Assembly: GCA_020633435.1 (NCBI GenBank)
Contig: JACKDP010000003.1
Span: forward strand, 682,001 to 746,000
DNA: 64,000 bases
Origin: Myxococcales bacterium
GTDB lineage: Bacteria; Myxococcota_A; Bradymonadia; UBA7976; UBA1532
Direction: 5' to 3'
Shown here: one piece after another, positions 26,464-37,666 of the stretch
Layout of the letters: each line of letters starts with the position of its first letter
Position numbering within the stretch: the stretch's first letter is position 1
The notes under the pieces: generated by a model
The model's input: only the letters and a program-made list of their open reading frames with translations
What the model was told of the DNA's origin: nothing
The model's database searches: none
Made by a program: the position numbers and the translations under genes

Positions 26464-27915
26464 CTACGGGGCCAGGGGGGCCCCGCGCGGGGCCGAAGCG
26501 GTGCGGACGGCCAGCATCGCCCGCAGCGCGAGCTGGCGCTGGGCGAACGTCTCGGCCTCGTCGGCCAGGCTGGCGAGGACGGGGAGCAGCGCCGGGGCCG
26601 CCACCACGCCGCGGCCCCGGTGGTCGCCGGGCGCGTCCACCTCGAGCCACAGGGCGCCGATGCCCTCCAGCAAGGCCTCCCGCAGCGGATCGGTGGCCCC
26701 CGCCAGCACCTCGCCCAGCCGCGCGATGGCCGCCGTGTCCCCGCGCTGGGCCAGGCCCAGCAGCGCGTTGGTGTGGGCCCGCCAGCGCAGCTCGTACTCG
26801 GCCCGGGCCGCCTGCCAGAGCGCCCGATCCAGCCGATCGGCCACGTCCGACCGGGTGATGCGCCCGCACTCCAGGGCCACCCGCGCGGCCTGCTCCAGGG
26901 CCGCCATCTCCTTGATCAGGGCCTTGCTCGGCCGCGGCGCCGCCCGGATGACCGGGGCCATGTCGCGCCCGCGGCGCCGGCGCTTCTTCTGGCGCGCCTT
27001 CTTCTTCTTCAGGCGCTTCGCCGCCTTCTTGTAGCGCTCCAGTCGCTCGCGGCGCAGGCGCTCGGGGGCCTGGAGCGCCGCCGTCAGGCTGCCCAGGTAG
27101 GTGTCGTCGCCCACCTCCACCAGGCTGACCTGGGCCGCCACCCGCACCCGCAGATCGCCGCTCTGGGCCAGGCGCCGCAGGAGCGGCGCGGCGTCGGCGC
27201 CGAAGGCCGGCAGGGCCCGCGCCACGGCCTCGGGGTGCCGCGTGGCCGCCTTCTCCAGCGTGGCCAGCGCCCCCTCGGGCCGCACGGCCGCCAGGTAGTG
27301 CGCGCAGGCCGCCCCCAGCCGCTCCGCGTCCTCCGCCAGCGCCGCCTCGCAGGCCGGCACCGCCGCCGCGTCCCCCAGCCGGGCCAGCGCGAAGAGGGCC
27401 GCGGGCTTGAAGTCGGGGTTGCCGACGGGCAGCGCCACCAGCGCCGCGAGGGCCGGCCCCGCCCGGGGATCGTCCAGCCAGACGAAGGCCTCCGCTAGCA
27501 GCCGGCGGACGTTCTCGCCCACCTTCGGCAGCGCCGCCGGATCGGCCAGCGCCAGCAGCGACGCCAGCCGATCCTTCGCCCCCGAGTACGCCAACCCCTT
27601 GATCGCCATCTGAAAAAGGAAGCGCGGTCCGTCCGCGACGCAGCGCACCGTGAAGCCCCCGTCGCCCCACGAGACCAGGGCCTCCAGGGCGTCGAGCTCC
27701 TCGCTCGCCAGGGGGGTGCCCCCCGCCACCACCGGCGCCGCGCGGCAGGCGTCGAAGTCGAGGGCGCAGGCGGGCTCCTCGGCCAGCAGCTTCGCCAGCA
27801 CCCCCCGCGGCGCGCAGCCCGACGGCCCCACCTCGAAGAGGTTGCTCGGGGTGGCCGACACCGGGCCAGGCCCCACCAGGCCACCCAGCGCGCAGAGAAG
27901 GACCCGTCGCCGCAT
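26464..27915 (-). CDS. Exported HEAT-repeat-like protein
   Basis: 483-residue exported protein. A signal peptide (RRRVLLCALGGLVGPGPVSA) is followed by tandem helical repeats rich in Ala/Leu (for example ALVALPVGNPDFKPAALFAL, ALARLGDAAAVPACEAALAE and ALATLEKAATRH), consistent with HEAT/PBS-lyase repeats. Near residue 310 a highly basic segment (KKAAKRLKKKKARQKKRRRR) interrupts them, which is unusual for an exported protein. The ATG at 27915 has GAGG upstream; an in-frame start 27 nt earlier is possible. Likely a scaffold for protein interactions; the partner is unknown. Confidence 0.7.
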   Translation of the reverse strand: MRRRVLLCALGGLVGPGPVSATPSNLFEVGPSGCAPRGVLAKLLAEEPACALDFDACRAAPVVAGGTPLASEELDALEALVSWGDGGFTVRCVADGPRFLFQMAIKGLAYSGAKDRLASLLALADPAALPKVGENVRRLLAEAFVWLDDPRAGPALAALVALPVGNPDFKPAALFALARLGDAAAVPACEAALAEDAERLGAACAHYLAAVRPEGALATLEKAATRHPEAVARALPAFGADAAPLLRRLAQSGDLRVRVAAQVSLVEVGDDTYLGSLTAALQAPERLRRERLERYKKAAKRLKKKKARQKKRRRRGRDMAPVIRAAPRPSKALIKEMAALEQAARVALECGRITRSDVADRLDRALWQAARAEYELRWRAHTNALLGLAQRGDTAAIARLGEVLAGATDPLREALLEGIGALWLEVDAPGDHRGRGVVAAPALLPVLASLADEAETFAQRQLALRAMLAVRTASAPRGAPLAP

Positions 27916-27989
27916 CGCTCGCCTCACCTCCGCACCGTCCATCGCGCCGAGGGGCCTCCGCCGTCAACCCCCTTCGCGTCGCCGCCACG

Positions 27990-28787
27990 GTGGACGCCCG
28001 GCGGGCACTCCTCCAGAATCCCCCCGTGGCCGTCCAGCTCTCCGTATCGCCCAACCCCCGCGTCCTCTGCCCCGTGGTGCACGAGGACGACCACTTCCTC
28101 GTGGTGGCCAAGCCGCCGGGGGTGGTGACGCAGCCCGGGGTGGGCCACCAGCACGACACCGTGCTCAACGCCCTCTTCGCCACCCACGGCAAGCTGCTGC
28201 AGAACCTCGGCCGCAACCGCGACTTCGGCCTCATCCACCGCCTCGACCGCCCCACCAGCGGCCTGCTGGTGGTGGGCCTCACGCCCGAGGGCTACGACGG
28301 CATCCGGGCCCAGTTCGAGGCGCGCAGCATCGGCAAGACGTACGTGGCCGTGGTCGCCGGCGTGCCCCGCCCCGTCGAGGGCGTCATCCGCGTGCCCCTG
28401 GCCGAGGTCCGCCGCGGGGGCCGCAAGGAGTCGGTGCCCAACGGCCCGGGGGCCCAGGCCGCCGAGACGCGCTACCGCGTCATCAGCGAGGGCCCTGACG
28501 TGGCGCTCCTGGAGTGCGACCTGCGCACCGGCCGCCTGCACCAGATCCGCGCCCACCTCACGCACCGCGGCCACCCCATCCTGGGCGACCGCGACTACGG
28601 CCCCAAGATCGACCTCGACCGCGCCTGGCGCCAGGCGGCGCCCGCCTCCATCGGCCTGCACGCGGGCGGCCTGTCGTTCGTGCACCCCGTCTTCCGGCAC
28701 CGGCTCACCGTCCGGGCCCCGCTGCCGGCCCCCGCGCTGGCCTTCCTCGCCGACCATGGCGTCAGCGTTCCCCGGAGGTGGCGATGA
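27990..28787 (+). CDS. RluA-family pseudouridine synthase
   Basis: 265-residue RNA pseudouridine synthase. The catalytic motif is HRLDRPTSGLLV, with the nucleophilic Asp of the RluA/RsuA superfamily, and further conserved elements are VVAKPPGVVTQPG, GKTYVAVV and TGRLHQIRAHLTHRGHPILGD. There is no S4 domain. The GTG start at 27990 is uncertain because neither it nor a later GTG at 28026 has a good Shine-Dalgarno. Its stop overlaps the start of the next gene (ATGA), so translation is coupled to the Omp85-type gene. It probably modifies rRNA or tRNA; the exact site cannot be told. Confidence 0.9.
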   Translation: MDARRALLQNPPVAVQLSVSPNPRVLCPVVHEDDHFLVVAKPPGVVTQPGVGHQHDTVLNALFATHGKLLQNLGRNRDFGLIHRLDRPTSGLLVVGLTPEGYDGIRAQFEARSIGKTYVAVVAGVPRPVEGVIRVPLAEVRRGGRKESVPNGPGAQAAETRYRVISEGPDVALLECDLRTGRLHQIRAHLTHRGHPILGDRDYGPKIDLDRAWRQAAPASIGLHAGGLSFVHPVFRHRLTVRAPLPAPALAFLADHGVSVPRRWR

Positions 28788-30556
28788 GATCCGCCCTCGC
28801 GCTCCTGGTCCTGGCCCTGCTGGCCGGCCCCGCCGCCGCCCAGGAGGCCGACAGCTACGAGGTGCGCCAGGTCCAGCGCGCCCTCGCCGCCCACGGCCTC
28901 ACCCCCGACCTCGCCCCCGACGGCAAGGCCATCGAGGCGGTGCACATCGTGCGCTACGAGGTCTTCGTCGAGGATGAGCCCTTCCCGGTTTTCCTCAATG
29001 CATTCCACTGGTTGACGGTCGAGAACGTGGTCCGCCGCGAGCTCTTGCTGCGCCCGGGCGACGCCTGGGACGCCGACCGCCTGCTGGAGTCGGCCCGCAA
29101 CCTGCGGGCCCTGCGCATCTTCTCGGTGGTGGCCGCGCTGCCCGTCCAGGCGAAGACGCCGGGCAAGGTCGACCTGCTCCTCGTCACCCGCGACCTGTGG
29201 AGCCTGCGCCTGGAGTGGAACCTCCAGTTCACCGACGCGCAGATCGACCAGCTCCTCGTCCAGCTCACCGAGCGCAACCTGTTCGGCCGCAACAAGCTCG
29301 TCCTGGGGCGCCTGCTCGTCCTGCCCCTCACCTGGTCGGTGGGCGAGGCCTACATCGATCGCCGCCTGGTGGGCGAGCCCCTGCACCTGGAGCAGTCCGC
29401 CGACGTCTTCTTCCGCCGCGAGGACGACGCCTTCGACGGGTTCACCACGCGCCTCGAGCTGGCGCGCCCGTTCTACGACCTCGACCAGGCCTACGGCTTC
29501 CGCCTCCAGGCTCAGATCCAGGACCGCGTCTTCCGCCACTACCGAGCCGGCGAGGTGTTGACCTGGGACGACCCCGAGACGGACGCCGAGGAGGCCATCC
29601 GCCGCGTCTTCGACACCGAGCAGCTCCGCTTCAGCGCGCTGGGCCGCCGCCAGTTCAGCGGCGCCTTCACCCACCGCGTCGCCCTCGGCGTCGGCGCCAG
29701 CCGCCTGTCCGTCGAGGCCAACGCCGAGACGGGCCTGCCCGCGGCCAACGCCGAGAGCTTCAGCCGCCACGTCCTGCCCCGGCCCCTCACCCAGATCTAC
29801 CCGGTCGTCGCCTGGGCCGGCTTCGCCCGCGACTTCCGCACCTACGAGGACCTGTCCTCGTTCGGCGTCAGCGAGGACGTCCAGCTCGGCCCCGACCTGT
29901 CCCTCACCGTCTCGGCCCCCCTGGAGGCCCTCGGCTCCACCGTCAACGCCGTCGAGCTCTTCCTGTCGGCCGCCTGGGCCAGCGCCTTCGCCGGCGACGG
30001 CCTCACCGAGGCCGCCGTGGGCGCTGAAGCCCGCCTGGAGGACGGCACCTGGATCGACCAGGAGCTCCTGCTGCGCGGCCGCGTCGCCAGCCCCCGCCTC
30101 GGCATCGGCCGCCTCGTCGCCCGCGCCGACTGGCTGTTGCGCCGGGAAGACACCAGCAACTCCCCGGTGACGCTGGGCGGCAACAACGGCCTGCGCGGCT
30201 ACCCCAGCGAGTTCTTCTTCACCTTCGGCGGCAGCCGCATCCGGGCCAACGGCGAGTACCGCACCCCGCCCCTGGTCTGGCACTACCTGCACCTCGGCGC
30301 CGTCGCCTTCTACGACGCCGGCGACGTCTACGGCGAAGACGACGCCTTCGCCCTGCGCCAGTCTGTGGGCGTCGGCCTGCGCGGCCTGCTGCCCCAGTTC
30401 AACCGCGAGGTCTTCCGCCTCGACCTCGGCGTCCCCATCGACGGCAGCGGCTTCAGCGTGACGCTGAGCGGCGGCACCGGCCAGGCCGTCCCCCTCACGA
30501 ACCGCGAAGATCTGCAGTTCGACTCGACGGTGGGCAACCTCTACAACCAGCCGTAG
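28784..30556 (+). CDS. Omp85/BamA-type outer-membrane protein
   Basis: 590-residue outer-membrane protein. The signal peptide ends near PAAAQEA. A POTRA-like domain follows (about 45-120, with VENVVRRELLLRPGDAWDADRLLESARNLRALRIF), then a beta-barrel of the Omp85/surface antigen D15 family with LGGNNGLRGYPSEFFF near residue 465, matching the conserved R-G-[YF] loop of the family, and late strands (VGVGLRGLLP). The ATG at 28784 is coupled to the pseudouridine synthase gene and has GGAGGT. It probably works in outer-membrane protein insertion or secretion as a TamA-like or BamA-like member, but a single POTRA suggests a specialised role. Confidence 0.85.
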   Translation: MRSALALLVLALLAGPAAAQEADSYEVRQVQRALAAHGLTPDLAPDGKAIEAVHIVRYEVFVEDEPFPVFLNAFHWLTVENVVRRELLLRPGDAWDADRLLESARNLRALRIFSVVAALPVQAKTPGKVDLLLVTRDLWSLRLEWNLQFTDAQIDQLLVQLTERNLFGRNKLVLGRLLVLPLTWSVGEAYIDRRLVGEPLHLEQSADVFFRREDDAFDGFTTRLELARPFYDLDQAYGFRLQAQIQDRVFRHYRAGEVLTWDDPETDAEEAIRRVFDTEQLRFSALGRRQFSGAFTHRVALGVGASRLSVEANAETGLPAANAESFSRHVLPRPLTQIYPVVAWAGFARDFRTYEDLSSFGVSEDVQLGPDLSLTVSAPLEALGSTVNAVELFLSAAWASAFAGDGLTEAAVGAEARLEDGTWIDQELLLRGRVASPRLGIGRLVARADWLLRREDTSNSPVTLGGNNGLRGYPSEFFFTFGGSRIRANGEYRTPPLVWHYLHLGAVAFYDAGDVYGEDDAFALRQSVGVGLRGLLPQFNREVFRLDLGVPIDGSGFSVTLSGGTGQAVPLTNREDLQFDSTVGNLYNQP

Positions 30557-30562
30557 GCGCCC

Positions 30563-30591
30563 TTGTGGGTCCTGTTGATGTTCAATACGCT
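30563..30591 (+). promoter_or_regulatory. Candidate promoter and operator of the TAC-like operon
   Basis: TTGTGG (30563-30568) and TACGCT (30586-30591) are separated by 17 bp, each a weak match to sigma-70 elements. Between them lies the inverted repeat TTGA-TGT-TCAA (30575-30585), an arrangement seen when an antitoxin autorepresses its operon. The regulatory role is inferred from position only. Confidence 0.35.
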
Positions 30592-30620
30592 GTCCTGGGA
30601 CCTCGGTGGGCGGGCCAGCC

Positions 30621-31154
30621 GTGTTGCGATCAGGACTCTTCGGCCGTCGGCTGCGCATCGACGATGCTCTGGTCGTCACCGTTCGAGCCGCAGGTGGACG
30701 GATTCGCAGAGACTTCGAGCAGGGAGGCTACCCGTTCGCCGCCTGGCGCGGCGCTGACATGAACGGCTGGCCAGAGCGCTTTGCGCTGGTCGGTGAGGGG
30801 GGCGTCCCGCTCCTTCTCTGGGCGAGCGATGAGCCCCTGCTCCGTGATGGCGGGCGCACGTTCTATCGCCCCACACAGCTCGAGGCGGCGGAGAGCGTCC
30901 ATGGCAGGGGGGTCGGCCAGGCCGGTCTGGAGGCGATGGCCGCCAGGGCGATCGAGATTGGCCTGAACGAGATAGCGCTCTTCAGCCTGGATCGGTACGA
31001 TTCGCCCAGAGCACATCCGTTCTATGTCCGCAACGGTGCGGTTCCACATTGTTTCGAGACCCTGGTCGCCGACGCGATCCCACTTCGTCTACCATCGGAT
31101 CGTGTCCGTGCCCTTGCTGAGCAGTTTGAGAGGAGGTGTCGAGATGCAGAGTGA
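30621..31154 (+). CDS. GNAT-like protein, putative toxin of a toxin-antitoxin-chaperone module
   Basis: 177-residue cytosolic protein with no close named family. Residues 95-140 look like the acetyl-CoA-binding core of GNAT acetyltransferases: HGRGVGQA fits the R-x-x-G-x-A motif, it is followed by an amphipathic helix, IALFSL, and AHPFYVRNGA resembles the FY-x-x-x-G-F end of the fold. The N-terminal 80 residues are not recognised. The start is uncertain: GTG at 30621 follows GGTGGGCGGG, GTG at 30606 is an alternative. It overlaps the next gene by 11 bp. The lower GC of this operon suggests transfer. By position it is the toxin of the set; no activity is demonstrated. Confidence 0.6.
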   Translation: MLRSGLFGRRLRIDDALVVTVRAAGGRIRRDFEQGGYPFAAWRGADMNGWPERFALVGEGGVPLLLWASDEPLLRDGGRTFYRPTQLEAAESVHGRGVGQAGLEAMAARAIEIGLNEIALFSLDRYDSPRAHPFYVRNGAVPHCFETLVADAIPLRLPSDRVRALAEQFERRCRDAE

Positions 31155-31557
31155 CGAACCCAGGGGCCTCATGGCCCTGGACGCTGCCGGCCGACGCCTG
31201 ATGGAGCAGAAGGGGTCCGCCGCCTATCGTCTGTCGGTGGATGCCCAGGACGCGGCACTTGCCCTGATCGATGCCCTGATCGAGCGGCTGAGGGTCCTTG
31301 GCATGGATGCGAGCGCTGTGGAAGCGAGGACCGGGCTGTCGGCGACGACCATCGAAGATGGGCTGGAGTCGGGAGACCTCAGTCTGGCGGCCTTCGCGAT
31401 CATCGCGCGGGCGGCGGATCTCGACGTGGCGCTCAAGCCGCTGCCATGTGTCGTGCTCTCCGGCAAGTGGGGCGCGCCCATGGCGCGCCCGACGTCGGTG
31501 GCGTGGAAGACCGACAAGGTGGACGAGCATGGCGACGCCAAGCCCATCGCCGTCTGA
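31144..31557 (+). CDS. XRE-type helix-turn-helix protein, putative antitoxin
   Basis: 137-residue protein. Residues 55-97 fit an XRE/HigA-like helix-turn-helix (VEARTGLSATTIEDGLESG followed by LSLAAFAIIARAADL). The last 37 residues form a tail with Trp109, Trp121 and several hydrophobic and Pro residues after the HTH. In the Mycobacterium HigA1 TAC system, a C-terminal chaperone addiction segment of similar placement is bound by a SecB-like chaperone. The ATG at 31144 has GGAGGTG upstream. It overlaps the upstream gene by 11 bp and the downstream chaperone gene by 29 bp, pointing to tight co-expression. Confidence 0.75.
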   Translation: MQSDEPRGLMALDAAGRRLMEQKGSAAYRLSVDAQDAALALIDALIERLRVLGMDASAVEARTGLSATTIEDGLESGDLSLAAFAIIARAADLDVALKPLPCVVLSGKWGAPMARPTSVAWKTDKVDEHGDAKPIAV

Positions 31558-32014
31558 GGTCCTCCGCGACCTCGTTGGTCGCACGACGCTCAAGGCTATC
31601 GACATCGTCCGCGTGCACGCCGAACGCGCCGACATGTTCGCCATCGGTGGCACATTGACGGTGTCCGCCGGCCACCTCGCGGTCTTGCCGCAGATTGAGG
31701 TCGCCTTCCCTCCCGAACAGGCTAATGGCACCTTGACCTTCATGGTCAACCTGCTCGCGGAGCTGGACCCGAGTCCCGACCGCGAGAGCGGCGAACGTCA
31801 GGCTTTCGGCACCGTGGCCGTGTCGGCGCGCCTCCTCTACAGCCTCCAGGGTGCCCAGCCTTCGGCCGCGCTCACCCACCAGTTCGGCCGCGAGCTGGCC
31901 GTCCACCACGCCTGGCCTTTCCTGCGCGAGCGCGTGAACACCCTGGCTCAGGGCATCGGCCTCGCCCCGGCCCTGCTCCCGCTTCGCCGGATCGACGCCG
32001 GCCTCGTCGACTGA
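31529..32014 (+). CDS. SecB-like chaperone
   Basis: 161-residue protein. The last 45 residues (FGRELAVHHAWPFLRERV, then GIGLAPALLPL) match the pattern of SecB and the SecB-like TAC chaperone Rv1957, in which a beta-sheet is followed by a helix with an aromatic-Pro-[FY]-[IL]-R-E segment and an L-x-L-P-L end. Before it, strands (LTVSAGHLAVLPQIEVAF and LTFMVNLLAEL) fit the SecB fold. In the established HigBA-Rv1957 system such a chaperone stabilises the antitoxin. The ATG at 31529 lies within the antitoxin gene. A generic preprotein SecB outside an operon is the alternative, but the context argues against it. Confidence 0.75.
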   Translation: MATPSPSPSEVLRDLVGRTTLKAIDIVRVHAERADMFAIGGTLTVSAGHLAVLPQIEVAFPPEQANGTLTFMVNLLAELDPSPDRESGERQAFGTVAVSARLLYSLQGAQPSAALTHQFGRELAVHHAWPFLRERVNTLAQGIGLAPALLPLRRIDAGLVD

Positions 32015-32018
32015 CCCT

Positions 32019-33506
32019 TCAGCCCGGCAGCCAGGCCTCCACCCGCGTCCGGGTGCGGCCGCCCAGCCGCCGCGCCAGGGCGGCGACCTGCGGGGACATG
32101 GGGAAGAAGTCGACGTCGCGGTCGAACTCGCGGTCGATGGTGCGCAGCGCCAGCAGCACGGCGAGGACGTGCTGGCGGGGCGAGCCGCAGCCGTAAAGCA
32201 CGTCGAGCATCACCCGCGGCCCCAGCGTCAGCACCACCAGCGCGCGGGCGTCGCCGTCGGCGTCCCGGGCGAGCAGGCACGTCCGCGGCTGGGCGAGGGC
32301 GAAGGCCACGTCCACGGCGCCGAGGACGTGGTCGGGGTGGGCGGTCAGGTAGGCCGTCAGCAGCCGCGCCGCGTCGGGGTGGTCGCCGGGCGGACCCTGG
32401 ACGATCTCGATGGTGTTGAGGCGCCCATCGTCCAGCCGGGCGAAGAGGGCGCGGTGCTCGGCCCGCAGGGGGTCGTCGAAGTCGATGGCCACGTGCTCGA
32501 GGGGGGGTCCCGGCCGGTAGCCGGCGGCTCGCAGCCCCTTGGTGTACCGCTGGCCCTCGGCGCCACGCAGCAGCGCGGCCACGGGGCGCCCCGCGGCGGC
32601 CTGCGCGGCCAGGAAGGCGGGCACCAGGCGCGCGGGCACCGGGGTGGCGGGGGGCAGCGCCAGCTCACCCCAGGCCGGGTGGTAGGGGCTCGGCCGCACG
32701 AGCGCGGGCCGCCAGGCCACGTCCAGCGTCAAGGCCGCCAGCGTGGCGGCGTCCACGGGCGGGCGGGCCACGAAGGCCTCGTCCCGCGCCCGGGCGAAGA
32801 GCGCCCCGACGTCGTTGAGGTGGCGCGTCCACGCCGGGGTGGGGCGCCGCTGCACCAGGGGCTCGTCGGCGGCCAGGATGAACTCCGTGGTGCCCGCCGG
32901 CTGGTAGCGCACCTGGTAGGTGCAGACCACCGGGAAGACCGTCGAGACGGCCCCCAGGACGTGCTCGCCGACCCCCGGCAGGCTGGTCGTCTGCACCACC
33001 AGCCGCCCGCCCTCGGCCATGCACCCCCGGAAAAGTCGATAGACTTCGGGCATGTAGAGCGCCGCTAGGGCCGGCTCCACCGGATCGGGGAAGTCGGCGA
33101 TCAGCAGCTCGAAGCGCTCCTCCGAGGCCGCCAGCCACGCCTTCGCGTCGGCGTGCACCAGCGTCACCCGCGGATCGGCAAAGGCGTCGCCGTTCAGGGC
33201 GCGCAGGCCAGGGTGCGTCCGGGCGAGCTCGGTGACGGCGGGATCGTGATCGCAGACGACGACGCGCTGGACCTCGGGGAAGCGCAGGATGCGGGCGAGG
33301 GCGAGGCCGTCGCCGCCGCCGCCGATGAACACCCGCCGGGCGGGCCCGAAGAGCATGGGCACCACCGCGAGGGCCTCGTGGTAGCGGTGCTCCTGAGCGG
33401 CGGTGAACTGCACCGCCTCGTCCAGCAGCAGCGTCAGCCCCTGGGCGGGATCGTCGACGAGGGCGAGCCGGGGGCGGGGTGAGCCGTCCGGCAGCGCGGG
33501 CGTCAC
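32019..33506 (-). CDS. Spermidine synthase-like protein fused to a C-terminal GNAT-like domain
   Basis: 495-residue protein. Residues 1-230 match the polyamine aminopropyltransferase fold: VFIGGGGDGLALAR for nucleotide binding, VVVCDHDP, VHADAKAWL and LLIADFPDP. Substrate-binding residues cannot be verified by eye. The C-terminal half (about 285-495) ends in strands and helices (RTCLLARDADGDARALVVLTLGPRVMLDVLYGCG) resembling an acetyltransferase fold. The GTG start overlaps the stop of the upstream gene (GTGA). It converges with the TAC-like operon with a 4-bp gap. A true spermidine synthase is possible, but the family also contains enzymes with other roles. Confidence 0.7.
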   Translation of the reverse strand: MTPALPDGSPRPRLALVDDPAQGLTLLLDEAVQFTAAQEHRYHEALAVVPMLFGPARRVFIGGGGDGLALARILRFPEVQRVVVCDHDPAVTELARTHPGLRALNGDAFADPRVTLVHADAKAWLAASEERFELLIADFPDPVEPALAALYMPEVYRLFRGCMAEGGRLVVQTTSLPGVGEHVLGAVSTVFPVVCTYQVRYQPAGTTEFILAADEPLVQRRPTPAWTRHLNDVGALFARARDEAFVARPPVDAATLAALTLDVAWRPALVRPSPYHPAWGELALPPATPVPARLVPAFLAAQAAAGRPVAALLRGAEGQRYTKGLRAAGYRPGPPLEHVAIDFDDPLRAEHRALFARLDDGRLNTIEIVQGPPGDHPDAARLLTAYLTAHPDHVLGAVDVAFALAQPRTCLLARDADGDARALVVLTLGPRVMLDVLYGCGSPRQHVLAVLLALRTIDREFDRDVDFFPMSPQVAALARRLGGRTRTRVEAWLPG

Positions 33507-34024
33507 TGCGGCCGGGCCCCGGCCCCCTTGATCACCAGGCGGCCCCCGGCCTTGCCGATGGTGCGCACGGAGCCATCGCCCAGGACCAGGCCCTCGGCGC
33601 CGCCACGCACGCGGCCGGCGGCCACCTCGATCTGCACCACCGGCGTCTCGGCGACCCCGCGGAGCAGATCGGCGTCGTCGGAGATCTGCAGGCCCACGAA
33701 GCTCACGCCGTTGCCGCCCAGGGCGCGCCCGGGCAGGGTGAGGTCGAGCCGGCCGTCGGCGCCGATGACCCCGACGCCCTCGGCGACCTTCTTCATGGCG
33801 CCACGCTCAGCCCGCGGGCCCGCCCAGACCTGCACATGCCGGCCGGGGTGCCCCAGGACCTGCAGCTTGAGCTGGTCGGCCTCGACCCGCGCCGTGACCT
33901 CCTCCGAGGGGGCCGCCGCCGGGCGTCGCGCCTCGGCCGGCCGCGCCGTCAGCGCGGCGATCTGCACCCCCGCCCCAAGCCCCAGCACCAACCGCCCCGC
34001 GACCTTGAGCACCTGACGCTGCAT
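33503..34024 (-). CDS. Exported hypothetical protein under a hairpin-controlled start
   Basis: 173-residue protein with an N-terminal hydrophobic segment (VAGRLVLGLGAGVQIAAL) that may be a signal peptide or an anchor. The rest is beta-rich (LKLQVLGHPGRHVQVWAG, VSFVGLQISDDADLL and GRLVIKGAG) and not recognised. The ATG at 34024 follows GGAGGTGTGCC, but this Shine-Dalgarno is paired inside a perfect 10-bp hairpin. It overlaps the aminopropyltransferase-like gene (GTGA) and is likely its operon partner. Function unknown. Confidence 0.65.
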   Translation of the reverse strand: MQRQVLKVAGRLVLGLGAGVQIAALTARPAEARRPAAAPSEEVTARVEADQLKLQVLGHPGRHVQVWAGPRAERGAMKKVAEGVGVIGADGRLDLTLPGRALGGNGVSFVGLQISDDADLLRGVAETPVVQIEVAAGRVRGGAEGLVLGDGSVRTIGKAGGRLVIKGAGARPQ

Positions 34025-34030
34025 GGCACA

Positions 34031-34058
34031 CCTCCAGGCGGCACGATACGCCTGGAGG
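34031..34058 (-). promoter_or_regulatory. Perfect 10-bp hairpin covering a Shine-Dalgarno
   Basis: CCTCCAGGCG, an 8-nt loop and CGCCTGGAGG form a perfect stem. On the minus strand the second arm contains the GGAGG Shine-Dalgarno for the start at 34024. It could limit translation (thermometer, protein- or ligand-responsive switch) or act as a terminator of the efflux operon. Confidence 0.55.
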
Positions 34059-34081
34059 GCACGGGCAGGCAATCGAACGGC

Positions 34082-34097
34082 AGCGCCCCGCGGCGCT
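34082..34097 (-). terminator. Hairpin at the end of the efflux operon
   Basis: AGCGCC-CCGC-GGCGCT is a 6-bp stem overlapping the stop codon of the thioredoxin-like gene, at the end of the RND operon. It lacks a T-tract, so termination is tentative; the next hairpin at 34031-34058 may act with it. Confidence 0.35.
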
Positions 34098-34592
34098 ACT
34101 CCCCCGCGGCCCGCAGGCAGGCGGCGCGCAGCGCAGGGACCGTCCAGTCCCGGGCGCTGTCCAGCCGCCGCCGCAGCTGCCCATCGGCGTCCACGACGAA
34201 CGTCACGGGCAGATCCCGCACCCCGAGCGCCGCCGCGATCTCGGCCGACGTCCCCAGCCGCAGGGCCGGGTGATCACCCGCAAAGGCGCGCACCGTCTCG
34301 GCATCTTCGTCGACGCTGATGGCCAGCACGGGCAGATCGGGCTGGGCCAGCAGGGCGGGCAGCTCGGCCCGGCAGGGGGGGCACCACGTCGCCCAGATGT
34401 GCAGCAGCAGGGGCTTGCCGCGGGCGTTGGCCACGTCGTCGGGGCGGCCGTCCAGGTGGCGGATGCTCAGCGCGGGGGCCGGCCCGTCCACCGGCTTGCC
34501 GGGCAGCGGCCCGACCTCCCGCCGCGCCAGCCACACGGCCAGCAGGACGCCCTGCACCGCCACCACCACCGCCCCGATGACCAGCCACCGCT

Positions 34593-34596
<4 letters not shown>
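34096..34596 (-). CDS. Membrane-anchored TlpA/thioredoxin-like protein
   Basis: 166 residues. The N-terminus (RWLVIGAVVVAVQGVLLAVWLA) is a membrane anchor that places the thioredoxin-fold domain in the periplasm. The redox motif is WCPPC at 71-75 and the fold ends with the cis-Pro region LPVTFVVDADG. Proteins of the TlpA/ResA type reduce or isomerise disulfides in exported partners. Its stop is at the end of a metal-efflux RND operon, and its ATG overlaps the end of the pump gene (ATGA). This suggests it keeps the cysteine-rich adaptor or small Cys protein in the correct redox state. Confidence 0.9.
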
Positions 34597-37664
<3,068 letters not shown>

Positions 37665-37666
37665 CG

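Noticed and set aside
30565..30762. Two short alternative open frames at the start of the TAC-like operon
   Set aside because: They overlap the promoter region and the frame of the GNAT-like gene, lack Shine-Dalgarno sequences, and show no conserved pattern.
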